A stretch of DNA of 64,000 nucleotides, taken from assembly GCA_958296245.1 (NCBI GenBank), contig OY282458.1, positions 1,722,197 to 1,786,196 on the forward strand. Direction: 5' to 3'. This stretch comes from an uncultured Dehalococcoidia bacterium. GTDB taxonomy: Bacteria > Chloroflexota > Dehalococcoidia > Lucifugimonadales > G958296245. The stretch's first letter is position 1. Every line of letters starts with the position of its first letter. The notes beneath the pieces are model-generated. The model was not told the origin of the DNA, searched no databases, and saw nothing but the letters and a program-made list of their open reading frames with translations. Below, one piece after another: positions 41,342-50,434 of the stretch. Both the position numbers and the translations under genes were made by a program.

Positions 41342-42058
41342 ATGAACAGCAAGGCGTTCATCTGGTTGCTGGCAGCGGTCTTGGTGGTGGGCGGGGCCAT
41401 CGGAGGGGCCTTCTTCACAGGCTTGATCATAGGCAAGGGCGGCCAGACCGACTTGCCGGTGGTCACCCTGACCGGCCCGCCGGGCTCAGCTGTCAACCCG
41501 TCGGGCGGCGGCGGCCCAGAGTCCTTCACCCTGGGCGGGGACGGCGCGCCGGGCGGGCTGATGGGACAGGGCGACGTTATGAGTCCAGCAGAGCTGGAGG
41601 TACTCGCAGCGAGCGGCGCGGACCCCAACGAGGTGGCCGCGCAGATTCAGAGGCAGATACAGGAACAGCTGGGAGGAGGAGGAGAAGACGCCTTTTCCGC
41701 CGCTCTGGGCGTGCAGGTGGGGACGGTCGAGGCGGTGGACGGCAACACCCTAACCCTGGACACGCAGCAGGGCCCCCTGGAGGTATTCGCCGGGGACGAA
41801 ACCGCAATCCAGATGACCGTCGACGTCCCTCTGAGCGACTTAGAGACCGGCATGGCGGTTATGGTCGAGGGGGAACGAGGCGAGGACGGGACGTTCACAG
41901 CCGGCAGCATCGCCGTTCTGCCCGAGGGCGCCATCCTGGGGGGCTTTCCAGCAGGCGGATTCGGCGGAGGCATGGGGGGCTTTCCAGCAGGCGGATTCGG
42001 CGGAGGCATGGGGGGCTTCCCAGCGGGCGGATTCGGTGAAGGCGCAGGGGGCCAGTAA
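41342..42058 (+). CDS. DUF5666-like membrane-anchored protein with Gly-rich C-terminus
   Basis: A 238-aa protein from ATG 41342, with GAGGAGGAGCGGAGA upstream. An N-terminal transmembrane helix (IWLLAAVLVVGGAIGGAFFT) is followed by a Gly/Pro-rich linker. A DUF5666-type beta domain (VGTVEAVDGNTLTLDTQQG, LEVFAGDETAI) follows, then three copies of GFPAGGFGGGMG at the end. It directly follows the MacB-like permease, so it may be part of the pump locus. No enzymatic motif is visible. Confidence 0.75.
   Translation: MNSKAFIWLLAAVLVVGGAIGGAFFTGLIIGKGGQTDLPVVTLTGPPGSAVNPSGGGGPESFTLGGDGAPGGLMGQGDVMSPAELEVLAASGADPNEVAAQIQRQIQEQLGGGGEDAFSAALGVQVGTVEAVDGNTLTLDTQQGPLEVFAGDETAIQMTVDVPLSDLETGMAVMVEGERGEDGTFTAGSIAVLPEGAILGGFPAGGFGGGMGGFPAGGFGGGMGGFPAGGFGEGAGGQ
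41940..42053 (+). repeat. 36-bp tandem repeat (Gly-rich tail)
   Basis: Three 36-bp units of GGCTTTCCAGCAGGCGGATT then CGGCGGAGGCATGGGG encode GFPAGGFGGGMG-type repeats at the C-terminus of the DUF5666-like protein. The third unit is slightly diverged. Confidence 0.85.
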
Positions 42059-42174
42059 CGCCAGCGGGCTTCGGCTCGGTCCGGAACGGGCCACCCGTGA
42101 GCGGACCACCCAGTCGTGATCCCGAATAGGCAACCCGTTCGCGTTATCCTGGCAGGCGCGAACCCGAGACGACT

Positions 42175-43617
42175 ATGAACAGACCCAACGTCCTGCTGAT
42201 CTGCGTGGAGCACTGGTCGGGGCGGATGATGAGCGCGCTGGGGCATCCTGTGGTGATGACTCCGACCCTGGACCGCCTCGCCGCCAACGGAGTGTTGTTC
42301 ACCAACGCCTACAGCACCACCCCGGTCTGCATACCGGCGCGCCGGGAGCTGATGACCGGGACATTCTCGCGCACCCACGGGGCCCGTTCGTTCGACCAGA
42401 AGATGACGATGGCGGGCCGTCCCACGCTGCCGCAGGTCTTCCGGGACGCCGGCTACCAGACCTACGCCGTGGGGAAGCTGCACGTCCACCCCCAGAGGGA
42501 CCGCATCGGGTTCGAAGACGTGATGCTGGACGAGGCGGCCAAGGAGCGCCGGAGCAACCCCGACGACTACGAGATGTTCCTCACCGAGCAGGGGTACCAC
42601 GGACAGCAGTTCACCCACGGAGCGGGTAATGACTACTTCACGAGGCCGTGGCACCTTCCGGAGCATACCCACCCGGCCAATTGGACGGTGCGCGAGACGT
42701 GCCGTTATATCGTTCGGCGCGACCCTACCCGACCCGCCTTCTGGTACATGTCCTTCGTACCGCCGCATCCACCGCTGACTCCCCCCGAGCCATACGTGGA
42801 CCTCTACCGCGGCGTGGACGTGGGGGCGCCTTTCGTCGGGGATTGGGCCGAGGACGCCGCGGGAATGCCGTACGCGTACAGGGCGAAGGGGTACGCGGTC
42901 AGCCGCCGTTCGTATCCCGAGCCGATGCTGCGCGAGGCAAGGCGCGCCTACTACGCGCAGTGCACCCACGTTGACCACCAGATCAGGCTGGTCATAGGGA
43001 CTCTGCGCGAGGAGGGACTGCTCGACGATACGGTGATCATGCTCACGGCCGATCACGGCGAGATGATAGGGAATCATCACCACTACGGCAAAGCCGTCTT
43101 CTACGAGGACTCAGCGAAGGTGCCGATGCTGCTGGCACCCGCGGCCGGCGGTGAGCGCGCCGCCGGCCGCGGGGTAGACGGACGCCTTGCGGCGCTGGCG
43201 GATGTCATGCCCACACTGCTGGACCTGTGCGGTATCCCGGCGCCTGAGGGCGTAGAGGGTCTGTCCTTGGTGGGCAGGGAACGCCGCGGCTTCCTCTACG
43301 GCGAACTGTACGAGGACGTTTTCGCAACGCGGATGGCCCACGACGGCCGCCACAAGCTCATCTACTATCCCACGGGCAACCGCCTGCAGCTATTCGACCT
43401 GGCAGAGGACCCCGACGAGATGCGCGACGTCTCCGAGGAGGCCGGGTACGCCGCCGTCCGGCATACGCTGACGGAACGGCTCGTCCGCCATATGCACGGC
43501 GACGACACGCGCTGGGTGCGCGGCGGCCGGCTGGTGGGTGAACCGGAGCCTGAGGACCCCGGCGATCTCCCCCCCGACCGAGGGCTGCGCGCCCAGTACG
43601 GTTGGCGCTTTACCTAA
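42175..43617 (+). CDS. Sulfatase (type I, formylglycine-dependent)
   Basis: This 480-aa type-I sulfatase carries Cys52-Ile-Pro-Ala-Arg56 in TTPVCIPARRELMTG, the CxPxR motif that a maturation enzyme converts to formylglycine. Other hallmarks are an N-terminal metal site (NVLLICVEHWSGRMM), PTLDRLAANGVLFTNAYST, GKLHVHP and TADHGEMIGNH. No signal peptide is seen, suggesting a cytoplasmic enzyme acting on a small imported sulfate ester. It follows the pump locus and is isolated. An R3 element begins at its stop codon. Confidence 0.92.
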   Translation: MNRPNVLLICVEHWSGRMMSALGHPVVMTPTLDRLAANGVLFTNAYSTTPVCIPARRELMTGTFSRTHGARSFDQKMTMAGRPTLPQVFRDAGYQTYAVGKLHVHPQRDRIGFEDVMLDEAAKERRSNPDDYEMFLTEQGYHGQQFTHGAGNDYFTRPWHLPEHTHPANWTVRETCRYIVRRDPTRPAFWYMSFVPPHPPLTPPEPYVDLYRGVDVGAPFVGDWAEDAAGMPYAYRAKGYAVSRRSYPEPMLREARRAYYAQCTHVDHQIRLVIGTLREEGLLDDTVIMLTADHGEMIGNHHHYGKAVFYEDSAKVPMLLAPAAGGERAAGRGVDGRLAALADVMPTLLDLCGIPAPEGVEGLSLVGRERRGFLYGELYEDVFATRMAHDGRHKLIYYPTGNRLQLFDLAEDPDEMRDVSEEAGYAAVRHTLTERLVRHMHGDDTRWVRGGRLVGEPEPEDPGDLPPDRGLRAQYGWRFT

Positions 43618-43720
43618 CAGGCTGCGGAAGGACCCTGCCCTACCCTTCCTCTAGCTCGATTCCTGCCGGGAACGGGAGGAGGTTTTATGCTGAGGGAGAC
43701 CCCCCGGCATTGGGGGACGA
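43618..43720 (+). repeat. R3-type repeat after the sulfatase gene
   Basis: Sequence CAGGCTGCGGAAGGACCC begins directly at the sulfatase stop. It is followed by CCCTTCCTCTAGCTCGATTC with CTGCCGGGAACGGGAGG, and a diverged core TGCTGAGGGAGACCCCCC. It resembles the copies at 21223 and 50213. Confidence 0.45.
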
Positions 43721-43773
43721 ACTAAGGGGGGCGAACCGCCGCTCCGCACTACACGCGCGGCGGAAGACCACTG

Positions 43774-44727
43774 TTAGCCCGCCGCTGCCGCCTGGCCGGC
43801 GTCGGGTACGGGCCAGCCGAATCCAATCACGAGGTCGCGCAGCTCCGCCGTCTCGCGCTCGTCCAGAGGTTCCGAGGGCGGGCGCGGGAGGCCTATGGGC
43901 CGGCCCATGAGCGCCATAACCGCCTTGGCGCCGCCGCTGTGGCCCGACCTCTCCTTGATCCGGCTGCCGAACGCCCGGAGCTTCGGGACGACGGAATCGA
44001 AGAGACGTTGGGCCTCATCGTACCGGCCCTCCTCCATCAGATCCCAGATGCGGAGGTCGTGGAATGGGTAGACGCCCAATTCGTTCTGGATGTATCCCCT
44101 ACCACCCATCTTGTGGTTGAGCACAGGGGAGACCGTGTTGTCGATGATGTTGAAGGTGTCCTTCAGGTCGAAGAGGTCCTCGTAGGCGAACCCGTCCGGC
44201 GGGCTCCACTTGACGGCGGCGATATGTTCAAGGTCCGCCATCTTCCTGAAGGTCTCGGGGTAGATGGCGCCGAACCGCCACCAGGGCGTGTTGTAGATCA
44301 TCACGCCGATCTCTATGGCGTTTGAGATGGCTTCGTAGTGGCGTAGGTGGTCGTTCTGGTCGGGGCTGTTGAAGATCGGAGGCGATATCTGGATGCCTAT
44401 CGCCCCCAGGTCCTGCGCTCTCTTGGCGTCTTCAACGGCGCGCACCGTGTCCTTGTGATGGATGGCGCTCATGACGGCGGCCTTCCCCTTGGAAGCCTGT
44501 ACGACCGTGCGCACCAGGGCGGGCAATTCCCAATCCCGGAGTCTGTCGCCCTCGCCCGCGACCGCTGCGACCTTGATGACAGCCTTGCCCGCAACCGCCC
44601 CGGATTCGACCCACCACTCGGTGAGGTCGGCCATCATCCCGAAGTCCACCTCGTAATCTTCGTCGAAGGGGGTTGGTACGGGCGCGATGGGGCCTTGTAT
44701 CAGCTTCTTGAGCGCGTTTCTGTCCAT
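43774..44727 (-). CDS. DapA-family (dihydrodipicolinate synthase-like) lyase, copy 2
   Basis: This 317-aa paralog of the gene at 27745 shares DAKRAQDLGA, IGVMIYNTPWW (active-site Tyr) and AAVKWSP (Schiff-base Lys), plus the ending GMxG-type PRPPSEPLDERETAE. The GTTGE motif is replaced by IKVAAVAGEG, as in copy 1, so both represent an atypical subgroup and probably a catabolic lyase or aldolase. It ends just before the rhodanese gene in the same direction, 19 bp upstream in transcription terms, so the pair could share a transcript with the rhodanese first. Confidence 0.85.
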   Translation of the reverse strand: MDRNALKKLIQGPIAPVPTPFDEDYEVDFGMMADLTEWWVESGAVAGKAVIKVAAVAGEGDRLRDWELPALVRTVVQASKGKAAVMSAIHHKDTVRAVEDAKRAQDLGAIGIQISPPIFNSPDQNDHLRHYEAISNAIEIGVMIYNTPWWRFGAIYPETFRKMADLEHIAAVKWSPPDGFAYEDLFDLKDTFNIIDNTVSPVLNHKMGGRGYIQNELGVYPFHDLRIWDLMEEGRYDEAQRLFDSVVPKLRAFGSRIKERSGHSGGAKAVMALMGRPIGLPRPPSEPLDERETAELRDLVIGFGWPVPDAGQAAAAG

Positions 44728-44746
44728 GCTTGCCTGAACTCCTGAG

Positions 44747-45595
44747 CTATCGTTCTATGGGCGCGCCGACGATGCTGCCGTACTCCGTCCAAGAGCCGTC
44801 ATAGTTGCGCACCTTCTCGTACCCCAGTATCTGGCTCAGGACGAACCAGGTATGGGAAGAGCGCTCGCCGATTCGGCAATACGCGATAACTTCCTGGTCC
44901 GGGTTGACGGCCTTGCCGTATATCTCGCCCAGTTCTTCGGACGACTTGAAGGTCCCGTTGCTCTCGTCGACAGCGGAAAGCCACGGTATGTTGGCCGCGC
45001 CGGGGATGTGCCCCCCGCGTTGGGCGCCTTCCTGCGGCAGGTGGGCCGGGGCCAGCAGCTTTCCGGTGAACTCATCCGGCGCCCTGACGTCCACGAGGCC
45101 GACGCTGTTCTGGGTCCCAGCGACCTCGAGCACGTAGTCGCGGGTTGCCCTGATGCTGGTGTCTGGGTCCGAGGCCAGGTAAGTCCGGGGCTCGGGCGAC
45201 GGCACGTCGGTCGTGATCGGCCTGCCCTCGTCTATCCACTTCTGGCGGCCTCCGTTCATCACCTTCAACTCCTGGTGTCCGTACATCCTAAGCTGCCAGA
45301 AGGCGTACGTAGCGAACCAGTTGTTGTTGTCACCGTACAGAACGACGGTCGAGCAGCGTTCTATACCTGAGCCGCCCATCAGGCTCTCCATCTGCGCCTT
45401 GCTGAGGATGTCGCGGCGGACGGTGTCGTTAAGCTGTGTACTCCAGTTCCACCCTATGGCGCCGGGGATATGGCCCTGCTCATAGGCCATGGTATCGACG
45501 TCCACCTCGACCACGGCAAGGTTGTCGTCTCCGAGGTGCTCGGCTACCCAGTCGGTCTCTACGATAGATTCCGGACGTGCTACTCGCGTTGCCAT
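44747..45595 (-). CDS. Thiosulfate/3-mercaptopyruvate sulfurtransferase
   Basis: This 282-aa tandem rhodanese has an inactive N-terminal domain (LAVVEVDVDTMAYEQGHIPG) and a C-terminal catalytic domain with Cys240 in YCRIGERSSH, the CxxGxR loop of rhodaneses. HIPGAANIPW and DVRAPDEF are also conserved. It transfers sulfur from thiosulfate or mercaptopyruvate to thiol acceptors. The start is ATG 45595 with AAGGAG upstream. The DapA-like copy 2 follows 19 bp downstream on the same strand. Confidence 0.9.
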   Translation of the reverse strand: MATRVARPESIVETDWVAEHLGDDNLAVVEVDVDTMAYEQGHIPGAIGWNWSTQLNDTVRRDILSKAQMESLMGGSGIERCSTVVLYGDNNNWFATYAFWQLRMYGHQELKVMNGGRQKWIDEGRPITTDVPSPEPRTYLASDPDTSIRATRDYVLEVAGTQNSVGLVDVRAPDEFTGKLLAPAHLPQEGAQRGGHIPGAANIPWLSAVDESNGTFKSSEELGEIYGKAVNPDQEVIAYCRIGERSSHTWFVLSQILGYEKVRNYDGSWTEYGSIVGAPIER

Positions 45596-45842
45596 TCTCA
45601 TCTCCTTGAAATAGTGACCCGCACCAGTCCTGCCCGCCGCCGCGTCAGATTGATTTGCGGCAAGCGGAGGGTGCGGTTCTTCTTCTACGCTTAGTCTACT
45701 TCACAGACGCCGCCGTCGGCAACTTCAGCCCCCGACCACCTCGGCCCGCCGCGAGGCTTTCGCGGTTCTCCTTACGGATTCTTCGCGCTCCTCAGAAGAG
45801 CAAACCAGCGCTGCGGCCGCGCAGGCGGACGGCGGTCCCGGG

Positions 45843-48635
45843 CTACTCCATGTCGCCCCAGGTGCGGCCCCTCTTCGTCTCTACGTCCAAGGGGACGTCA
45901 AGCTCCATAGCCGAGGGCATGATTTCCAATACGATCGATTCGAGCTGCTCCAATTCGTCCTTGGGCGACTCGAAGATCAGCTCGTCGTGTACTTGGATTA
46001 TCATCATCGCGCGCATCCTCAGGGCGTCCAAGCGCTCTTGGAGACGCACCATCGCGATCTTGATGATGTCCGCGGCTGTGCCCTGAATCGGCATGTTGAC
46101 GGCCATCCGCTCGCCGGCGGAGCGGACGCGGAAGCTCCGCGACTGTATTTCGGGGATGTAACGCCGCCTGCCCAATAGCGTTTCCACGTAGCCGGTCTTC
46201 TTGACCCGGGCCTTGGTCGAGTCGATGTAGTTCTTTATGCCGGGGTAGCTGCCGAAGTAGGTTGCGATGAACGCCCGGCCTTCGTCGGCGCTGAGGCCGG
46301 TCTGCTGACTGATGCCAAAGGGGCTGAGGCCGTATATCACGCCGAAGTTCATGATCTTGGCGATGCGCCTCATGTCCGCGTCGACACGCTCCAGCGATAC
46401 CCCGAACGTGGACGACGCGGTGGCGTCGTGGATGTCCTGGCCGAGGCGAAACGCCTCCAGCAGGCCGGGGTCCTGGGACACGTGCGCCAGTACTCGCAGC
46501 TCGATCTGCGAGTAGTCCGCCGCGAAGAGTTCCCAGTCGGGCGCGTGCTGGGCGACGAATGCCTTGCGCACCTGTCTGCCGAGCTCGGTCCGCACCGGGA
46601 TGTTCTGCACGTTCGGGTCGTTGCTGGACACCCGTCCGGTAGCCGACCCGGTCTGGTTATACCGGGTGTGGAGGCGGCCTGTGTCCGGGTTGACCAGGGA
46701 CGGCAGCGCGTCGACGTAGGTGGACTTTATCTTGGTAAGCTGGCGGTACCTCAGGACGGCGTCCAGGACGCGGCGCGCTTTTGGGTCCACCGTGTCGGCC
46801 TCCCCGCCGTCGATCAGCGCCTTGAGCGCCTCCAGCGACGAGGCGTCGGTTGAGAACCCCGTCTTGGTGCGCTTGGTCGTGGGCAAGCGCATCTCCTTGA
46901 ACAGAACGTCGCCCAACTGCTGTGAGGAGCCCGGGTTGAACTCGTGACCCACCGTCTCGAACATCTCGTTCTTGATGTCCGCAATCTGCGAGTTCAGCTC
47001 GCGCGACATGTGTTCGAGCAGCTCGACGTCCAGCGCCGCGCCGTTCATCTGCATTCGGACCAGCACCGGCGCCAGCGGGAGCTCGACCGTATCCAGCGCG
47101 GACCTGACGCCTTTCCGCCGGGTCTCCTCGTCGAGTATGCGGCTGAGTCGGAATACGGCGGCGGCATTGGCGGCGGCCAAGCTCGCGGCGCCCTCGATGG
47201 GCGCCTGGGCCATCGTGATCCGCTTGCGCCCGGTCCCGAGCAGGTCGGAGGCGGGCTTCAGTTCGACCCCCAGTTGCTCGAGGGCCAGCGCCCCGAGATC
47301 CAACGCCTTGCGCCCTCCCAGGTGGGCGGCCAACATGGTGTCGAAGGTCAGGCGCGCGGCCTCCACCCCGTGCCGCGCCAAGACCGTCAGGGCCGCGTTG
47401 GCGTTGTGCGCGGCCCTGGGAACGTCGGCATTCTCCATGAGCGGCTTGATCGCGGCCAGCGCCCGGCCAAGCTCCAACTGCTTGCCGTCCGCGTGGCCGA
47501 CGGGGACATACCATCCCTCCTCGGACGCTCCGGCGAAAGCCAGCCCAACCAGGCCGGGCGCCATGGGGTCCGGGGACGACGTCAGGGCCTCGAAGGCGAA
47601 TCCGTCCAGCGTATTCAGAGACTCGATCATCGCCTCCAAGGAGTCCGTCGTGTCCACGACGCGGTACGCCGTCTCCGGGGCCGCCCGGGGGAGAAGTTCT
47701 TCTTGCGCCGGGGCAACGCCGCCGCCGCCATACGGCTCCGGTATCCTGGGCGCCATGCTGAAGAACTCCAGGCCGCGGAGGGCGTCAACGATCTCGGAGC
47801 GGTCGTAGCGCCAGAAGCGGGCAGCCTCGAGGTCGAACTCCAACGGCAGGTCCCTGACTATGGTGGCCAATATCTTCGACCGCAGCGCGACTTGTTCGTA
47901 CTCCCTGAGTTTCTCCCGGATCCTGGGCGGCTTGACGTCGTCCAAGCTGCTCATTATGCCCTCTATCGAGCCGTGATCGAGCAGCAGCTTGGCGGCGGTC
48001 TTGGCGCCAACCCCCGGGACGCCGGGGATATTGTCGGAGGTGTCGCCCTCCAGCGCCTTGATGTCCGGCACGGACTCCGGCCCCAAGCCGGCGTACCGCG
48101 CCCGCACCGCCGCCTCGTCGTACGTCTTCTGCCTCCGCACACTGTGGGTCAGCAGCACCCGCACCCACGGGGAGACGAGCTGGAGGGTGTCCGTATCGCC
48201 GGTTAGCACGAGGGTCTCGATCCGGTGCTCCTCCGCCCGCCGGCACAGCGTCCCCAGCACGTCGTCCGCCTCGTATTGGGGCTCTTCGAAGATGGGGACG
48301 TTGAACAGCCCCATGAGGCGGCGCACGTGGTCGAACTGCGGGCGCAGTTCCGGCGGCATCGACGGCCTGTGCGCCTTGTACTCCGCGTACTGCTCGTGCC
48401 TGAAGGTCGGCCCCTTCGGGTCGAATGCAATGGCGCAGTGGGTGGGGCTCCAGTCGTCCAGGTATCGGAGGAAGGTGTTCATGAAGCCGTATACGGCTTT
48501 CACCTCCTCGCCGGTGCGGCTGACGTTCAGGGGCTCCGGTATCGCGTGCCAGGCCCTATGCACCAGCGCCGGGCCGTCGATGAGCAGAAGCAACGGCTTC
48601 TCTTCTAGCATGGACTCCGCGCCCCGGTCAGGCAT
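45843..48635 (-). CDS. polA: DNA polymerase I
   Basis: This 930-aa protein has the three-domain PolA order. Residues ~15-300 form the 5' nuclease (YEADDVLGTL, VLTGDTDTLQLV, GVPGVGAKTA). The middle 3'-5' exonuclease domain has lost its acids: FEALTSS replaces FDTETDS, and NANAAL replaces LKYDRG. The C-terminal polymerase carries DYSQIELRVLAH, RRIAKIMNFGVIYG and VHDEL. It should act in repair and Okazaki fragment maturation without proofreading. The start at 48635 has GGAGG 9 nt upstream. Codon use fits the window. Confidence 0.96.
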   Translation of the reverse strand: MPDRGAESMLEEKPLLLLIDGPALVHRAWHAIPEPLNVSRTGEEVKAVYGFMNTFLRYLDDWSPTHCAIAFDPKGPTFRHEQYAEYKAHRPSMPPELRPQFDHVRRLMGLFNVPIFEEPQYEADDVLGTLCRRAEEHRIETLVLTGDTDTLQLVSPWVRVLLTHSVRRQKTYDEAAVRARYAGLGPESVPDIKALEGDTSDNIPGVPGVGAKTAAKLLLDHGSIEGIMSSLDDVKPPRIREKLREYEQVALRSKILATIVRDLPLEFDLEAARFWRYDRSEIVDALRGLEFFSMAPRIPEPYGGGGVAPAQEELLPRAAPETAYRVVDTTDSLEAMIESLNTLDGFAFEALTSSPDPMAPGLVGLAFAGASEEGWYVPVGHADGKQLELGRALAAIKPLMENADVPRAAHNANAALTVLARHGVEAARLTFDTMLAAHLGGRKALDLGALALEQLGVELKPASDLLGTGRKRITMAQAPIEGAASLAAANAAAVFRLSRILDEETRRKGVRSALDTVELPLAPVLVRMQMNGAALDVELLEHMSRELNSQIADIKNEMFETVGHEFNPGSSQQLGDVLFKEMRLPTTKRTKTGFSTDASSLEALKALIDGGEADTVDPKARRVLDAVLRYRQLTKIKSTYVDALPSLVNPDTGRLHTRYNQTGSATGRVSSNDPNVQNIPVRTELGRQVRKAFVAQHAPDWELFAADYSQIELRVLAHVSQDPGLLEAFRLGQDIHDATASSTFGVSLERVDADMRRIAKIMNFGVIYGLSPFGISQQTGLSADEGRAFIATYFGSYPGIKNYIDSTKARVKKTGYVETLLGRRRYIPEIQSRSFRVRSAGERMAVNMPIQGTAADIIKIAMVRLQERLDALRMRAMMIIQVHDELIFESPKDELEQLESIVLEIMPSAMELDVPLDVETKRGRTWGDME

Positions 48636-48767
48636 TGCCTCGCGCCTCCAGGCAGAGATTACGCCGCCCGCGCTCCCCTATCGCAGGCAGATGGTCCGTA
48701 TCCGTGAGAATCATCCGGATCCTCCGATCATACGCCCCGCACGGTCACCGGGCAACGCCGGGCCGGA

Positions 48768-50189
48768 TCAGGCCCCGGCAAGGGCGCGGGCCTCGGCCAA
48801 CAGAACTTGGACGGCTTCCGGCGACTCGGCCTCGGCATAGATGCGGAGAAGGGGCTCGGTGCCCGAGAAGCGCACGAGCGCCCAGTAGCCGCCTTCCAGC
48901 ACGAACCGGTAACCGTCCCGCGCGTCCAGAGCCGTAACGGTCTTGCCGCCGAGCGTCTCGGGGGCGCGTTCCCTCACGTTTCGTTCGATCTCCTGCCGCC
49001 GTGTCTCGTCGAAGCGCAGGTCCCAACGGTCGTAATGGTGCGGGCCCAGCTTGGCCTCCAGCATCGCCAGGAGTTCGGACAACGATTTGCCGGTCTTGAC
49101 CATCATCTCCAATATCATCAGACCGCTGAGAATCCCATCGCGCTCCGGGATGCTGCCCGCGAATGCGTACCCGCCGCTCTCCTCGCCGGCGGCGAGGGCG
49201 TCCTCACGCATCATCACGGGCCCAAGGTGCTTGAACCCGACGGGGGTATCGAACACCGGCGCCCCGTACGTCTCCCCCAGGCGGTCGATCATGCTCGTCA
49301 TAGTGATCGAGCGCACCAGGGGGCCGGACTTGCCCAGCACCTCCAGTTGGTGGAAGCATAGCAGGGCGAACGTTTGCAGCGTGGTGATGAAACGGCCCTG
49401 CTCATCGACGACGCCGACGCGGTCTGCGTCGCCGTCGGTGGCCAGGCCCACGTCCGCGGGGCCGCGGGCGACGGAGGCCATCAGTTCGGAGAGGTTATGC
49501 GCCAGCGGCTCCGGCTGCGCCATGCCCGGGAAGGCGGGGTTTCGCTCGCCGCGCAGCTCGACGGCTCGAGTGGAGCCGCCGGCGAGAAGGGCCGGCAGAT
49601 AACCGGCGCCTGCGCCGAACATCGAGTCGACCATGACCTTCATCCCGGAGGCGCGGATGGCGTTCAGGTCCACGAGGGCGCCAATGTGATCGAGGTAAGA
49701 CGGTCGGGGGTCGAAGTACTGGACGAGCCCGGAGCTTCCGGCCTCGTCCAGGGGCAGGCGCTCGGCTCTCCCCGCCGCCTCGGCGGCGGCGATCTCTCGC
49801 TCCAACTCCTCCACGACCTCGGGCGAGGCGCTGCCGCCGTAATCGGGTTTGAACTTGAGCCCATTCCACTGCGGCGGATTGTGGCTGGCGGTGACGATGA
49901 GGCCGCCGGCGGCGCCCCTCGCCACCAGGTTGTGACTCACGGCCGGGGTTGGCGCCGCCCTATCCGTCAGGAAGGTCCTTATGCCGTTGGCCGCCGTCAC
50001 CTCAGCCACGGCGGCGGCGAAGCGCTCGGAGCCGAAGCGGGTGTCGTATCCGACGACTATGCCGCGCGCGGCCAGGCCCCGGCGCTTCAGCATCCCGGAC
50101 GCCCCCTGCGCGCACAGCCTCACGTTGCGAAAGGTATAGTCCTCCGCGATGACCGCCCGCCAGCCGTCTGTCCCGAACTTGATCGGCAT
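48768..50189 (-). CDS. Phosphohexomutase (phosphoglucomutase/phosphomannomutase family)
   Basis: This enzyme interconverts hexose 1- and 6-phosphates. The 473-aa protein from ATG 50189 (MPIKFGTDGWRAVIAEDYTF) shows phosphoserine TASHNPPQWNG, the metal loop TDGDADRVG, and the substrate loop GEESGGYAF. The C-terminal domain contains VRFSGTEPLLRIYAEAES. Glucose versus mannose specificity is not readable. Its stop lies 132 bp from the polA start in the same direction. Confidence 0.9.
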   Translation of the reverse strand: MPIKFGTDGWRAVIAEDYTFRNVRLCAQGASGMLKRRGLAARGIVVGYDTRFGSERFAAAVAEVTAANGIRTFLTDRAAPTPAVSHNLVARGAAGGLIVTASHNPPQWNGLKFKPDYGGSASPEVVEELEREIAAAEAAGRAERLPLDEAGSSGLVQYFDPRPSYLDHIGALVDLNAIRASGMKVMVDSMFGAGAGYLPALLAGGSTRAVELRGERNPAFPGMAQPEPLAHNLSELMASVARGPADVGLATDGDADRVGVVDEQGRFITTLQTFALLCFHQLEVLGKSGPLVRSITMTSMIDRLGETYGAPVFDTPVGFKHLGPVMMREDALAAGEESGGYAFAGSIPERDGILSGLMILEMMVKTGKSLSELLAMLEAKLGPHHYDRWDLRFDETRRQEIERNVRERAPETLGGKTVTALDARDGYRFVLEGGYWALVRFSGTEPLLRIYAEAESPEAVQVLLAEARALAGA

Positions 50190-50212
50190 TCGTCCATCCC
50201 CAGCATACCTTA

Positions 50213-50275
50213 GCAGGCTGCGGAAGCACCCTTCCCGGCAGGAAGGGGGAAGAGATTCATATCTGAGGCAGCCCG
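50213..50275 (+). repeat. R3-type repeat upstream of prfB
   Basis: GGCTGCGGAAGCACCC, then hairpin CCCTTCCCGGCAGGAAGGGG, then ATTCATATCTGAGGCAGCCC. It is a short copy of R3, with the GGAAGGGG hairpin kept and the core decayed. Confidence 0.5.
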
Positions 50276-50434
50276 TTAGAACGGAGTATATAGCAGCGAG
50301 GCAACATTCGCCGCGCCCGGAACGATGCCGTTCGCGCGGTGCCCCGGAGACGGCGCCTGCTATAATCATCCGTCGAGATAGCTTAGCGCGTTATATGAAT
50401 TGAAACCATGGGAAGGTCGAGGCCGTAAAACATT

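Noticed and set aside
41647..43083. 478-aa minus-strand frame opposite the DUF5666-like and sulfatase genes
   Set aside because: The plus strand has the CxPxR sulfatase motif and repeats; the antisense product is low-complexity.
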